Assembly: GCF_052180255.1 (NCBI RefSeq) | Contig: NZ_CP197466.1 | Span: 3,038,001-3,102,000 of the forward strand | DNA from: Paenibacillus_AM sp052180255 | Lineage (GTDB): Bacteria > Bacillota > Bacilli > Paenibacillales > NBRC-103111 | Reading direction: 5' to 3' | DNA: 64,000 nucleotides | Part shown: positions 42,312 to 51,631 of the stretch, in pieces | How positions within the stretch are numbered: the stretch's first letter is position 1 | Layout: each line of letters begins with the position of its first letter | Translations under genes and position numbers: made by a program | The notes under the pieces: model-generated | The model's database searches: none | What the model was told of the DNA's origin: nothing | Seen by the model: the letters and a program-made list of their open reading frames with translations, nothing else

Positions 42312-43295
42312 CTAATGAATTTGCTCAGCCTCCAAGAAAAGCTCGTCAATCAATTCATTGTTGCAAAGCATCGTTACGTTAAAATGGTCGCAATCCCGCT
42401 CCTTATCTACTTCGTCCATCAGTATCTTCGCGATTTGCACGCGATCATCTAATTCATTCGTTGAACGGAAGTCAATGAATCCTGTTATTTGCTGATGACT
42501 CAGATCTACTGTCGCACTTCCAATCGGCAGCGCACCATAAGACATGTTATATATCTCGTAAGTGACGGTATCACCATCATCTCGAACCAACTCAATATGG
42601 TATTCATTCATATCCATCTCTGCATCGAGAATGTCTTGATCTGAGTACTCCAATAAGGCTTCGTGAAGCAGCTCAACGGTATCTACAATCTCCCCGTCAT
42701 AACACATATCAAGGACAAAAGAATCGATCGCGCTATCCTCAAATTCAGCAGCTATCAGATCTGCCGCACCTTCCATCTCATCTTCCATCGGATCAAATAA
42801 CCAGTCAATCGTACCGAATACATCTTGACCATGAATCTCGCAAAAAACTTCTGCCATCACTTGCTTATCCTCATTGTAAATGTAATACTCGGCCTTCCCA
42901 TGCGAAATTGCTATCAGAACTAACTCGAAAAATGTACAAGGACGTTCAATGTCAAGAAACTCTTCCTCATCATCCTCTTCCATGTCAAACATTTCTAAAT
43001 CTGATTCGTCTGAAGTGGAAATAACACGCTCATACGAGCTGTGTGTTACGATGACATCACACTCATTTACGCCAAGCGCATCAATTAAGCCTTGTACATA
43101 CTCCTCGATATGAGCAAGAACCTCATCCTTTTCAGAATCGCTGAGTGAACCCTCTTCCAACTGAAGCGCACCGGAAATACGATCTGATTCCCGATAAACC
43201 AAGCTTAACGTTCCTACAAACTGATCTTCCCATACAATATCACTTACTTCTCCGCCTGCTGTTCTTAGGTCAGGTCTCAGGATGAATCCAGCCAT
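42312..43295 (-). CDS. Acidic protein with three related repeats, unknown function
   Basis: 327 residues, very acidic (for example M-E-E-D-D-E-E-E-F-L-D near 105-115). Three units of roughly 80 residues (about 14-90, 122-205, 232-320) share a strand-strand-strand-helix-strand pattern; units two and three align clearly: E-L-V, Y-x-I-Y-N, G-(T/F)-I-D-(W/F), then a long helix and a D-x-F strand. No catalytic motif. GGAGG lies upstream of the ATG. Its own terminator follows. Could be a scaffold or inhibitor; no function is claimed. Confidence 0.75.
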   Translation of the reverse strand: MAGFILRPDLRTAGGEVSDIVWEDQFVGTLSLVYRESDRISGALQLEEGSLSDSEKDEVLAHIEEYVQGLIDALGVNECDVIVTHSSYERVISTSDESDLEMFDMEEDDEEEFLDIERPCTFFELVLIAISHGKAEYYIYNEDKQVMAEVFCEIHGQDVFGTIDWLFDPMEDEMEGAADLIAAEFEDSAIDSFVLDMCYDGEIVDTVELLHEALLEYSDQDILDAEMDMNEYHIELVRDDGDTVTYEIYNMSYGALPIGSATVDLSHQQITGFIDFRSTNELDDRVQIAKILMDEVDKERDCDHFNVTMLCNNELIDELFLEAEQIH

Positions 43296-43383
43296 CGCTT
43301 CTCACGCCTCCTCGTAGTTATGGAAAATAGGACTGAAATGACTCACATTCCCTTCATACATTTCCCAATCTCCACGAAGAATA

Positions 43384-44181
43384 TCACACATTCAAGCAAT
43401 ATTTCTCAAGTGCAACTGCTACACCGTCTTCATTATTAGATAAAGTAACGGCATCTGCCGCTTCTTTCACACCTTCAGGGGAATTATCCATCGCAATCCC
43501 AAGCCCTGCAAATTCCAGCATCTCAATATCATTATAATAATTGCCAATCGCCAAAATCTGCTCGCGTGGAATGTTCCAAGAAGCCGCTAGCGCCTTAAGT
43601 GCATGGCCTTTCGTAGCTTCTTTATGCATGAAGTCAATAAAATAATCCCCGCTTCGAATCATATGAAACCCACTTGTGATCTGCTTGTCCCGCAAATCTA
43701 CCTCAATACGATCCATAACGTCTGGTTCCGCACATAAGGTCATTTTGACAAGCATACCTAGTGTAGTCGCATCTTCATGAACAATGGGGTCGATAAAGAA
43801 CTTCGCATACATCTCCCTCTCTTCAGGCTTACAAGATTCCACAAACAAATCAAACGCTGTGCTCACGTCAAAATGAATCTGATGTTCACGGCAGTATCGA
43901 ATTAACGGAGTAATTTCTTCAGCGGAGAAAGCAAACTCATGAATCAACTTACTATCCTGCGACAGCACCGTTGCTGCACCGTTATGCGCAATTGCCGTCC
44001 CTTCAAAGCCGATTTCTTCAAGCAGTGGAAAGATCGACTTCGGACTTCTTCCCGAACATAATACGATTTGAATCCCCGCGTTATGTGCACGGCGAAGAAC
44101 ATCCTTTGTCCGATCCGTCAATATATGATGGTCGTCAATTAAAGTTCCGTCTACATCCAAAGCAATCAATTTATATGTCAT
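43384..44181 (-). CDS. HAD-superfamily Cof-type phosphatase
   Basis: 265 residues, HAD class IIB. Motif I is L-D-V-D-G-T-L (both catalytic Asp), motif II L-C-S-G-R, and motif III/IV K-x18-A-I-G-N-Y-Y-N-D-I-E-M. Hydrolyses a sugar phosphate or cofactor phosphate; substrate unknown. The ATG at 44181 follows GGAGGG. It follows the pseudouridine synthase after 28 bases, probably one operon. Confidence 0.88.
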   Translation of the reverse strand: MTYKLIALDVDGTLIDDHHILTDRTKDVLRRAHNAGIQIVLCSGRSPKSIFPLLEEIGFEGTAIAHNGAATVLSQDSKLIHEFAFSAEEITPLIRYCREHQIHFDVSTAFDLFVESCKPEEREMYAKFFIDPIVHEDATTLGMLVKMTLCAEPDVMDRIEVDLRDKQITSGFHMIRSGDYFIDFMHKEATKGHALKALAASWNIPREQILAIGNYYNDIEMLEFAGLGIAMDNSPEGVKEAADAVTLSNNEDGVAVALEKYCLNV

Positions 44182-44209
44182 CGTAATTCCCTCCAGCATG
44201 GTTGCAAAT

Positions 44210-44956
44210 TTATATATGATTGTGCCGCTGTAAATCCAATATTTCTTGATCTGTCAGTTCACGCGTCTTCCCAAGTGGTAGTGCAGGATCAAGCGCTAGC
44301 GGCCCCATTGATATCCTTTTTAAGTATACGACTTTTTTCCCTACAGACTCAAACATCCGTTTAACTTGATGAAACTTACCCTCTACGATCGTAAGCTCGA
44401 TCTCTGCGTACACACCATTTGCATTGGAACCTGGTTGAATAATTTGTAGTTCCGCAGGCAATGTCTTGTAGCCATCATCAAGTGTAACCCCTTCAGTAAA
44501 TGCCACGCGATCTGCTTCACCAACATCACCATCAATTTTCGCAAAATACGTCTTGGAAACATGTTTGCGTGGGGACAACAAATTATGAGCTAGCTTCCCA
44601 TCATTGGTTAGTAGCAGTAAACCTTCTGTATCTTTATCCAACCGACCTACTGGAAACACATCAAATGGCTGAAAAGCTTGCGGCAATAAATCGACAACCG
44701 TTCGATCTCTACGATCTTCTGTCGCTGAAACAACCCCTGGCGGTTTATTCATCATCAGGTATACAAATTCACGATATACGATAACTTCCCCCGCGACCAT
44801 AATCCGATCTGCCTCTGGGTTAACCTGCATCCCACTATCCTTCACAAGAACATCATTGACTGTCACTACACCACTTTTAACAAGCTTCTTCAGTTCCGAG
44901 CGTGTACCATATCCAAGATGAGCAAGCACTTTATCTAATCTTTGTTTTGCAGCCAC
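44210..44956 (-). CDS. RsuA-family rRNA pseudouridine synthase
   Basis: 248 residues: an S4 RNA-binding domain (1-60; R-L-D-K-V-L-A-H-L-G-Y-G-T-R-S-E) and the RsuA/RluB catalytic core with the Asp in G-R-L-D-K-D-T-E-G-L-L-L. Probably modifies 16S U516; related 23S enzymes are possible. GTG start behind AAGGAG. First gene of an operon with the HAD phosphatase. Confidence 0.88.
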   Translation of the reverse strand: MAAKQRLDKVLAHLGYGTRSELKKLVKSGVVTVNDVLVKDSGMQVNPEADRIMVAGEVIVYREFVYLMMNKPPGVVSATEDRRDRTVVDLLPQAFQPFDVFPVGRLDKDTEGLLLLTNDGKLAHNLLSPRKHVSKTYFAKIDGDVGEADRVAFTEGVTLDDGYKTLPAELQIIQPGSNANGVYAEIELTIVEGKFHQVKRMFESVGKKVVYLKRISMGPLALDPALPLGKTRELTDQEILDLQRHNHI

Positions 44957-45108
44957 GGTAATCTCAACTCCTTATTTTCAATCTCATCTCTCATTCTCAT
45001 TCACGAAATCAACCATTTTTTTCACAAATTACCAAGAGGAGAAGAGCCCTGAATCTCGAATATATGTTATGATGTTCTACTATACAACGATTAACGAAGA
45101 GGTGTAAA

Positions 45109-45618
45109 ATGAAAAAACTGCTTATCTTCCTAAGTGTCATCATCGTTCTATTCGGCGGTTTATATGTTGTGAATCAACAATCGCTAAATGCGAAGAACGA
45201 CGAATTTAAAAACAATATTTACGGGGTTGAACCGTCTAAGCTTCACCCTGAAACAGTTAAGCTCCTCAAAGATCCGAACTATAGCCAAACGATCCTACCC
45301 GCTGAACTAGATAAAAAGATCTCCAATAAAGAAAGCTTTTTCGTCTATTTCTATGCTTCTACTTGCACACATTGTAAGGCTACAACACCTAAACTTGCAC
45401 CAATGGAAAAAGAGATGGGTGCTAATGTAGTCATGCTTAACCTAGAAGAATATAGACAAGGCTTCAAACAGTATAACATTGAATTCACGCCTACTCTTGT
45501 CGCTTATAAAGACGGAGTAGCAGTAGATAAATTAGTCGGCGGTCTTCCTGAAAGAGAAGGCGATGGCGGTAACTCGCTTGATGTGTTCAAAAAGTTTTTG
45601 GAAAAATATAAAGCATAA
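45109..45618 (+). CDS. Membrane-anchored thioredoxin-like protein
   Basis: 169 residues. N-terminal signal anchor (L-L-I-F-L-S-V-I-I-V-L-F-G-G-L-Y-V), then a thioredoxin domain with C86-T-H-C89 active site in Y-A-S-T-C-T-H-C-K, and the cis-Pro in F-T-P-T-L. Acts outside the membrane in thiol-disulfide exchange. AGAGGTG precedes the ATG. Alone between two opposing units. Confidence 0.85.
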   Translation: MKKLLIFLSVIIVLFGGLYVVNQQSLNAKNDEFKNNIYGVEPSKLHPETVKLLKDPNYSQTILPAELDKKISNKESFFVYFYASTCTHCKATTPKLAPMEKEMGANVVMLNLEEYRQGFKQYNIEFTPTLVAYKDGVAVDKLVGGLPEREGDGGNSLDVFKKFLEKYKA

Positions 45619-45634
45619 GCTGTATATGTAGAAA

Positions 45635-45669
45635 ATGACGAGTAAGCTGGTAACAGCCTTACTCGTCAT
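45635..45669. terminator. Bidirectional terminator overlapping the DUF309 stop codon
   Basis: 12-bp perfect arms ATGACGAGTAAG (45635-45646) and CTTACTCGTCAT (45658-45669), then T5. The right arm contains the stop codon of the convergent DUF309 gene. Confidence 0.9.
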
Positions 45670-46084
45670 TTTTGTTATCTGGTGGAGAATGAATCAACGC
45701 CTCTACACATTCTTGTAATTCTCTATCTAAAATTTGAATATCAAGATCATAAGGTAAGAATGGAGCTGCCTCCACATGTTCAAGTTTATGTAAGTATCTA
45801 GACGCATCGTTCACCAGAGCATCCAGATGAATACCCAAGATACAATTAGGATATGGTGTAAGCTTCTCAAGTGCGGCTCTAAGCAGCTTAATAGCCCCAC
45901 TGACATTACCATTATCATGATGGTACAAACCAACTGCTACTTGAAGCAGACCTTGATAGAGTGGTTTGCGGCCTTCCTCAAGCCATAACTCTTCCATCAC
46001 ATCATGACACACATAATAATCTCGGGTAACGTTGAAATAATAAAGAAATTGAACGAATAAGGGATCCATATGATTCATCGTCAT
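45659..46084 (-). CDS. DUF309 protein
   Basis: 141 residues, helical. The family motif is F-N-V-T-R-D-Y-Y-V-C-H-D-V-M-E-E-L-W with a conserved His and Glu, followed by L-Y-Q-G-L-L-Q-V-A-V-G-L-Y-H. Function unknown. Starts at the base after the alarmone synthetase stop (TAG-ATG); an ATG six bases later is also possible. Little ribosome binding site, so translation is probably coupled. Confidence 0.82.
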   Translation of the reverse strand: MTMNHMDPLFVQFLYYFNVTRDYYVCHDVMEELWLEEGRKPLYQGLLQVAVGLYHHDNGNVSGAIKLLRAALEKLTPYPNCILGIHLDALVNDASRYLHKLEHVEAAPFLPYDLDIQILDRELQECVEALIHSPPDNKNDE

Positions 46085-46888
46085 CTACGAACGATAACAA
46101 CTTTTCGCTTTCACCATCGCCGCCTCAACCTCTTGCGAAAGCTGCCGCATCTCGCCATCTTCTTTTTCCCATATTTCATTAAAGCGCAATTGGAATTGTA
46201 CCGCTTCGCGTACCCTGTGGTAGTAGAACAATTCTTGAATATCATTCAATACTTTCGTTACTAAGCTGGAATCATCCTCAAATGACATCTGAGCATTCAC
46301 GATTTCATCACGAATATTTGACATCTCTTGATCGAGAATATAAGCCGCTTCAGCCGCTCGGCTAAGACGCATACGCACATCTTCAGGTAAAACACTGCCC
46401 TTATATTTATAACTCAGAGAATGTTCGATCGTCGCCCAAAAGTTCATCGCAAGCGTACGAATTTGAAGCTCTGCAAGTACACGCTTCATGCCAAGTGAAG
46501 TTTGAACTGGATATTCCACAATGACGTGGAAGGAGCGATAACCGCTCTCTTTCTTATGCGTAATATAATCTTTCTCATATATCACTTTCATATCTTCGCG
46601 TTCACGAATCATAGCAGCAATTCGCATGATGTCTTCGCCAAATTGGCACATAATACGAATACCAGCAATATCTTCGATCCCGGTTTCTAATTCATCCATC
46701 CCAACTTCAAGTCGCTTCGCTTTTTCCAGTATGCTGGAAATTTTCTTCACACGACCTGTAACAAATTCAATGGGTGCATATTCTTCACGGCGTTTCAGCT
46801 CCGTGCGTAAGGTTTTAAACTTTATTTTTAATTCTTCAACTGCTTGTTCATACGGAAAAAGAAATCTTTTCCAATCGCGTCCATCCAT
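46085..46888 (-). CDS. yjbM: Small alarmone synthetase (YjbM/SasB/RelQ type)
   Basis: Makes (p)ppGpp from ATP and GDP/GTP without a hydrolase domain. 267 residues. Seen: E-F-V-T-G-R-V-K near residue 40, I-A-G-I-R-I-M-C-Q-F, H-K-K-E-S-G-Y-R-S-F-H (the substrate-binding face), E-L-Q-I-R-T-L-A-M-N-F-W-A-T-I-E-H. The ATG at 46888, with GGAGG eight bases before it, matches the family start; longer frames run into pyrD. Follows pyrD after 16 bases and is followed by DUF309. Confidence 0.93.
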   Translation of the reverse strand: MDGRDWKRFLFPYEQAVEELKIKFKTLRTELKRREEYAPIEFVTGRVKKISSILEKAKRLEVGMDELETGIEDIAGIRIMCQFGEDIMRIAAMIREREDMKVIYEKDYITHKKESGYRSFHVIVEYPVQTSLGMKRVLAELQIRTLAMNFWATIEHSLSYKYKGSVLPEDVRMRLSRAAEAAYILDQEMSNIRDEIVNAQMSFEDDSSLVTKVLNDIQELFYYHRVREAVQFQLRFNEIWEKEDGEMRQLSQEVEAAMVKAKSCYRS

Positions 46889-46904
46889 CGCTTTAGCCTC
46901 CGCT

Positions 46905-48011
46905 CTAACGAATTCCGTGTACTCCTGCACCGATGGCCTCTGAAATATGGGTGAAGCCATCTTGCTTTAATAACTTTATTAGACCTTCATTAATTTGTTT
47001 GACGACACCTGGGCCTTCATAAATAAGTGAAGTATAAATTTCAACGAGACTTGCACCTGCTTTTATTTTATCATAAGCATCTTGTGCATTAAAAACACCG
47101 CCGCTTCCAATAATCGGCAGTTTTCCTTCTGTTAATTCATAAATTCTGCGAATCACTTCAGTCGATTTATGAGTCAGCGGCTTTCCACTTAAACCGCCAG
47201 TTTCTTTTTGATTCGGATGAGAGAGCCCATCTCTACTAATCGTTGTATTCGATGCAATAATACCAGATACACCTGATTCTAGAATCGTTTGAACGGTTGA
47301 TTCTAACTCCGAATCCGTTAGATCCGGTGCAATTTTCACAAGAATGGGTTTACCACGATCACCATGCTTCTCTTTCTGGATATTCATCTCGTCCACGACG
47401 GCAGCAAGTAGATTAGATAAATCATTGCCATGCTGTAAATTACGCAAGTCCGGTGTATTCGGTGATGAAATATTCACAACAAAAAAGTCCGCTTGCGCAT
47501 ACAATCTACGAATACAGGTGCGATAATCTTGCTCTGCCTCTTCATTCGGAGTCACTTTATTTTTCCCAATATTAATGACTACCGGGATTTTGCGATTCTT
47601 CGTTTTGGCGATATTCTCAGATAACTCTTCAATACCAACATTGTTAAAGCCCATTCGGTTAATAAGTGCTTCATCTTGCGGCAGTCGGAACGATCTAGGT
47701 TTCTCATTACCTGGTTGCGGTTTCGGTGTCACGGTACCAACTTCCATAAATCCGAATCCTAAATTTGAAAATCCATCTATCGCATGTGCGTTCTTATCTA
47801 GCCCTGCGGCTAAGCCAATTGGATTGTTAAATGAAATCCCCCATAACGTGGTTGCCAATTCAGCATAAGCAGGTACACCGTATATCGCCCCAAGTAATCC
47901 ACTCATACCTGGTACTTTACCCGCTAAACCTAATCCCCCAATCACGACGTTATGGGCTTTCTCCGGGTCCATTTTAAAAAGAATTTTTTTCCCTACATTT
48001 TTGTATAGCAC
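46905..48011 (-). CDS. pyrD: Dihydroorotate dehydrogenase, quinone-dependent (class 2)
   Basis: Oxidises dihydroorotate to orotate in pyrimidine synthesis and passes electrons to quinone at the membrane. 368 residues, with the N-terminal helical extension of class 2 (K-M-D-P-E-K-A-H), the FMN barrel, and the catalytic Ser in N-I-S-S-P-N-T-P. GTG start at 48011; only a distant GGAG upstream. Not in a pyr operon here: the next gene is the alarmone synthetase, 16 bases away. Confidence 0.93.
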   Translation of the reverse strand: MLYKNVGKKILFKMDPEKAHNVVIGGLGLAGKVPGMSGLLGAIYGVPAYAELATTLWGISFNNPIGLAAGLDKNAHAIDGFSNLGFGFMEVGTVTPKPQPGNEKPRSFRLPQDEALINRMGFNNVGIEELSENIAKTKNRKIPVVINIGKNKVTPNEEAEQDYRTCIRRLYAQADFFVVNISSPNTPDLRNLQHGNDLSNLLAAVVDEMNIQKEKHGDRGKPILVKIAPDLTDSELESTVQTILESGVSGIIASNTTISRDGLSHPNQKETGGLSGKPLTHKSTEVIRRIYELTEGKLPIIGSGGVFNAQDAYDKIKAGASLVEIYTSLIYEGPGVVKQINEGLIKLLKQDGFTHISEAIGAGVHGIR

Positions 48012-48161
48012 GTTCGTTTACACAACTCCGTTCGTCTAGACTCTAAAAGACAGTTTATACGTTTCGTCCGTTGATTGCAAAATTATTTACTTTAAAACCG
48101 CTTACATTTTGTTATAATAAACCTATTAAAGACAAAGTCACAACTGTTTAGGAGGATTGCG

Positions 48162-48296
48162 ATGAGCAAAGCTCATAGAGTACCGATGAAACAAAAACCC
48201 AAAAATGAAGTGAACAAAAAAGCAATCATCTGGGTCAGCTCCGTTTTCGTAGCATTAGTCGTCATCATGGTTGTTTTACTTATTTTCAATCCCTAA
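48162..48296 (+). CDS. 44-residue single-pass membrane protein
   Basis: Lys-rich start (M-S-K-A-H-R-V-P-M-K-Q-K-P-K-N-E-V-N-K-K) then one long membrane helix (I-I-W-V-S-S-V-F-V-A-L-V-V-I-M-V-V-L-L-I). TAGGAGG is five to six bases before the ATG, a strong site. Unknown; single gene, with a hairpin after it. Confidence 0.75.
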   Translation: MSKAHRVPMKQKPKNEVNKKAIIWVSSVFVALVVIMVVLLIFNP

Positions 48297-48328
48297 AAAT
48301 AATAGCCCTACATATTAAACTCCACACT

Positions 48329-48356
48329 AATAAGCCCTTCAATGGAAGGGCTTATT
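48329..48356. terminator. Hairpin between the 44-residue protein and L,D-transpeptidase genes
   Basis: 12-bp perfect stem AATAAGCCCTTC / GAAGGGCTTATT with AATG loop, between convergent genes. T-runs are weak on both sides. Confidence 0.7.
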
Positions 48357-48357
48357 G

Positions 48358-49773
48358 TTAATTTAACCACTTGTATACTTTACGTGAGTTCTCTTCCTTC
48401 GCTTGCGGAGGTAGCTTAAAGGCTGGGAGCTTTGATTCCGAAGGGTCCTGTTGAGATGGAATCGGTGGTAGGTTATTACGCCCAATTGTCACTTTCGTTA
48501 ATAGAGGTACCATATCGAATACTTCTTCTACATCTTCTTTACGCATCCGAATGCAACCAAGAGACTCGTCCTTCCCAACACTTTCTGGCTTATTCGTGCC
48601 ATGTATGGCATACAGCGTATCCGAAAGTGTCATTCCTCTTGAACCAAATTCTCCATTTGATTTTCCATTCGGGTTACGAACCTTTTCACTAATTTCAAAT
48701 TCACCCTCAGGTGTACGTTCCCCACCCAATCCAATGCTGTAGGTTCGCAGGATGATTTCATCTGACATAATAGCTAACTGATAATTGGCTTTATCAATAA
48801 CGATAGACAACGGCTTCTCAAGCGGATGCTGGGACTTTGCTTGCTGCTGGGACTTTGTTTCTCCGTTGTTTGATTGTTTTGATAAATCACCGCCTATTGC
48901 CACCTTCCCCGACTGCCCTGCTGATTCTTTATCCTGTACAGCCTTCTGTTTTGCATCGAACATCTGCCGCATAGCGGGAGTAACACCGCTAAGTATATTG
49001 TTCGGGTACGAGGCCGTTAATTGCTCAATAACTTGCGGCTTTTTCCCGAATTTACGTTCGAATGCTGCTATCGCTGAATCCAGAACAATCGCTTCTTCTT
49101 GTACTCGCTGCCATTTTATAATCGATCCACGATATGAGCTTGGATCATCAGGGGTACAGTTGCATGTAGCGGCATCAAAATACCGGATCAACGCTTGGCT
49201 GCTTTGAACTGCGTTCTGAACACTTAGAATCGGTCTGGGAGGTACAAACCAGAACTGCCACTTATAATCCTGGCTTCTCTCACTTGCGAGTAAGATACGC
49301 TGTACAGAACGCTCCTGACTCGTTCCCAACATAAATTCAAGCGCATCCTTCGTTCCTCCAGCTTGATCGAATTTATTCATATAATAGAAAGTCACATTTG
49401 ATGTGTCATTTATTTGACCTGCTACTTGTTCTGCCAGTCGCTTATCTGGATCTTTTGTCAAATCCAATACATCAGTCGGAACGAGGAGCAGCAGCAATAA
49501 AAGCGCAGCCACTCCTGCTCTTTTCCATGAACGCTTTTTTTTCTGCGTACTTTGCCTTGCTTCCTTGACTACTTTTCTCATTTGCTGCATGGCCGGAGAG
49601 TCTGTTGTTTCGAACGCTTCAAAGACTTCCTCCGATTTAGCAAAGCAGTAAGCAGCTTTTCCCAATTGACCCTTCTCCGCATATTCCTTACCTAGTAAAT
49701 ACCAAGCGAACTTATCCTTGGGATGCTCATGCACATATTTTTTAAAATAATGATGATTTTCTTTCTCCTTCAT
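48358..49773 (-). CDS. Membrane-anchored L,D-transpeptidase with TPR-like N-terminus
   Basis: 471 residues. N-terminal cytoplasmic part with one TPR-like unit (A-W-Y-L-L-G-K-E-Y-A-E-K-G-Q-L-G-K-A-A-Y-C-F), a basic segment and a membrane helix near 105-122, a long extracytoplasmic region, then a YkuD domain (about 325-430): A-I-H-G-T-N and the catalytic Cys in G-C-I-R-M. Cross-links or modifies peptidoglycan. The ATG at 49773 follows GAGGGGTG; longer frames are poor. YkuD proteins usually have a LysM domain instead of this front half. Confidence 0.85.
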   Translation of the reverse strand: MKEKENHHYFKKYVHEHPKDKFAWYLLGKEYAEKGQLGKAAYCFAKSEEVFEAFETTDSPAMQQMRKVVKEARQSTQKKKRSWKRAGVAALLLLLLLVPTDVLDLTKDPDKRLAEQVAGQINDTSNVTFYYMNKFDQAGGTKDALEFMLGTSQERSVQRILLASERSQDYKWQFWFVPPRPILSVQNAVQSSQALIRYFDAATCNCTPDDPSSYRGSIIKWQRVQEEAIVLDSAIAAFERKFGKKPQVIEQLTASYPNNILSGVTPAMRQMFDAKQKAVQDKESAGQSGKVAIGGDLSKQSNNGETKSQQQAKSQHPLEKPLSIVIDKANYQLAIMSDEIILRTYSIGLGGERTPEGEFEISEKVRNPNGKSNGEFGSRGMTLSDTLYAIHGTNKPESVGKDESLGCIRMRKEDVEEVFDMVPLLTKVTIGRNNLPPIPSQQDPSESKLPAFKLPPQAKEENSRKVYKWLN

Positions 49774-49859
49774 GCCCGCACACCCCTCGCCTAAGAACAT
49801 CATTGATACATTCTTTATCGGCAAAGAAGGGACTAATTGTAAATCATTGCAAGCATATA

Positions 49860-49896
49860 AAAAAACCGCACCTCTTATACAGAAGGAACGGTTCTA
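49860..49896 (-). terminator. Terminator of the ferredoxin gene
   Basis: Stem AACCG-TTCCTT / AGAGG-CGGTT with a short loop, followed leftward by seven T. Confidence 0.75.
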
Positions 49897-49910
49897 ATAA
49901 ATGCATAAAA

Positions 49911-50147
49911 TTATTTATTGAATGGTGCGTCTGCAACTTTGATGGAATCTGTAGGGCAACCATCTTGTGCATCTTGCAAATCATCATATAAGTCTTCAGA
50001 AATTTCAGTGTTACCGTGATTGCAGTCACCTTTGAAAATCACTTCAGCAAGACCTTCATCATCGTAATCATAGATATCTGGTGCTGTTGCACCACATGCG
50101 CCACATGCAATACATGTATCTTTTTCTACCCAAGTATACTTCGCCAT
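49911..50147 (-). CDS. fer: [4Fe-4S] ferredoxin
   Basis: 78 residues, acidic. Cys12-x2-Cys15-x2-Cys18 plus Cys64 followed by Pro bind one [4Fe-4S] cluster, as in the single-cluster Bacillus ferredoxin. Electron carrier in the cytoplasm. The ATG at 50147 has AGGAGG about ten bases upstream; the longer frame has a hydrophobic N-terminus that would not fit. Single gene. Confidence 0.93.
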   Translation of the reverse strand: MAKYTWVEKDTCIACGACGATAPDIYDYDDEGLAEVIFKGDCNHGNTEISEDLYDDLQDAQDGCPTDSIKVADAPFNK

Positions 50148-50225
50148 CTCTATCTTCCTCCTCAGAATTATCCACACTCTACAATACAATATAATATAAA
50201 ATATTCTAAAGTTCAAACGAAAATA

Positions 50226-51518
50226 TTATTCTTCCTCCGAGAGAGGATGCTGTTTCAAATGATCCATTTGCAAAGACGTTCCTCTTATTCTCGGATTTCT
50301 TAATAAGGTCGATGGATCATCACTGAGCATCCCAAGTGTGACCACCGCATTCTCACCAAAACGATCTCGAAGTTCGTCCATGACTTCGGTCAATTTTTCT
50401 TTCTTCGGCAGCTCTTCATATTCGAATAAATCCAATTGTAGAGGACGCTCTTTCTTACTGCTTAAATTCTGAGCAGTGATACCGAGCAGACGAATCGGAT
50501 CCCCAACTTTCCAATGTTTATCTAAGAGCATACAAGCCCAATGATAAATATCTTGTGTCAGATCTGTAGGCGCTTGAATCGTCATCGATCTTGTAATCGT
50601 ATGCATGTCCGGATCACGGATAGTAAGCTGTATCGTCTCTGTTACTAACTGCTGACGGCGCATCCTCCGCGCGACTCCATCACTTAAATTAAGCAGTACT
50701 TTAGCTGCTCCGGCGCGATCTGTAATATTATGCGGCAGAGTAGTGGTATGCCCAATCGATTTATTTTGTTCTCGATTCGGATTCACTGGTGCATAATCAA
50801 GTCCCGCTGCTGCATTTTTCAATGCTGGCCCTGTAATCCCAAAGTGACGCGTTAACAGCTGCTCTTCCGCATGCGCCAGTTCACCAATTGTTCGAATTCC
50901 GATACGACTCAGCTTCTCTGCTGTCTTGCGTCCAATCCCGAACAATTCTACACAAGGCCGATGCCACAAAACATGCGGAACATCTCGCAATCGCAGAACG
51001 GTTAGTCCATTAGGCTTTTTCATATCGGAAGCCATCTTCGCTAGCAGTTTATTCGGGGCGACTCCTACCGAACAAGGCAATCTTAATTCTTTTAAAATAC
51101 GCTGTTGAATCAACGCTGCAATCTCAAGTGGCGTCCCAAACTGCTTGGATCCTGTTATATCAATATAACATTCATCAATAGATACTGGTTCTACTAATGG
51201 AGAAAATGCATATACAATTTTCATAAACTCTCTGGAGTATTCCCGATACAAGTCAAAATCAGGCTGGAGTAAGATCAGATCTGGACAGCGTTTCAGCGCT
51301 TCATGCACATGCATTCCCGTCTTCACACCAACAGCCCGTGCTGGATATGAGGATGTCACAATAATGCCACGACGCTGCTCCACGGAGCCCGAGACAGCGA
51401 TAGCCTTTCCTTTATATTGTTCTGGCTCTACGGCTTCATGCACCGAACAATAAAAGGCATTCATATCAATATGGAGGATGACACGGCCATTTTTCGGATA
51501 GCTTGAATCTAACTTCAT
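50226..51518 (-). CDS. dinB: DNA polymerase IV (Y family)
   Basis: Translesion polymerase, 430 residues. Catalytic residues: I-D-M-N-A-F-Y and S-I-D-E-C-Y-I-D; helix-hairpin-helix region near 190; little-finger domain; and a C-terminal beta-clamp-binding motif Q-L-D-L-F-E. AGAGGTG precedes the ATG. Divergent from cimA with 113 bases between; I see no LexA box there, so SOS control is unproven. Confidence 0.93.
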   Translation of the reverse strand: MKLDSSYPKNGRVILHIDMNAFYCSVHEAVEPEQYKGKAIAVSGSVEQRRGIIVTSSYPARAVGVKTGMHVHEALKRCPDLILLQPDFDLYREYSREFMKIVYAFSPLVEPVSIDECYIDITGSKQFGTPLEIAALIQQRILKELRLPCSVGVAPNKLLAKMASDMKKPNGLTVLRLRDVPHVLWHRPCVELFGIGRKTAEKLSRIGIRTIGELAHAEEQLLTRHFGITGPALKNAAAGLDYAPVNPNREQNKSIGHTTTLPHNITDRAGAAKVLLNLSDGVARRMRRQQLVTETIQLTIRDPDMHTITRSMTIQAPTDLTQDIYHWACMLLDKHWKVGDPIRLLGITAQNLSSKKERPLQLDLFEYEELPKKEKLTEVMDELRDRFGENAVVTLGMLSDDPSTLLRNPRIRGTSLQMDHLKQHPLSEEE

Positions 51519-51631
51519 CTATGAAACACCTCTTTATTTTCAGAAAACATAACCAATAAGCAGATTATTATGATATAATTATCAATTATACATTTGACAG
51601 TTCATAGCGCAAATTAGGGGGACCGTACACG

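Noticed and set aside
48785..49207. 140-residue frame antisense to the L,D-transpeptidase gene
   Set aside because: Lies wholly inside a well-supported gene, composition like reversed codons, no start signal.
51519..51631. LexA box upstream of dinB, or T-box/leucine leader upstream of cimA
   Set aside because: No CGAAC-N4-GTTCG-like site and no AGGGTGGNACCGCG element in the 113-base gap.
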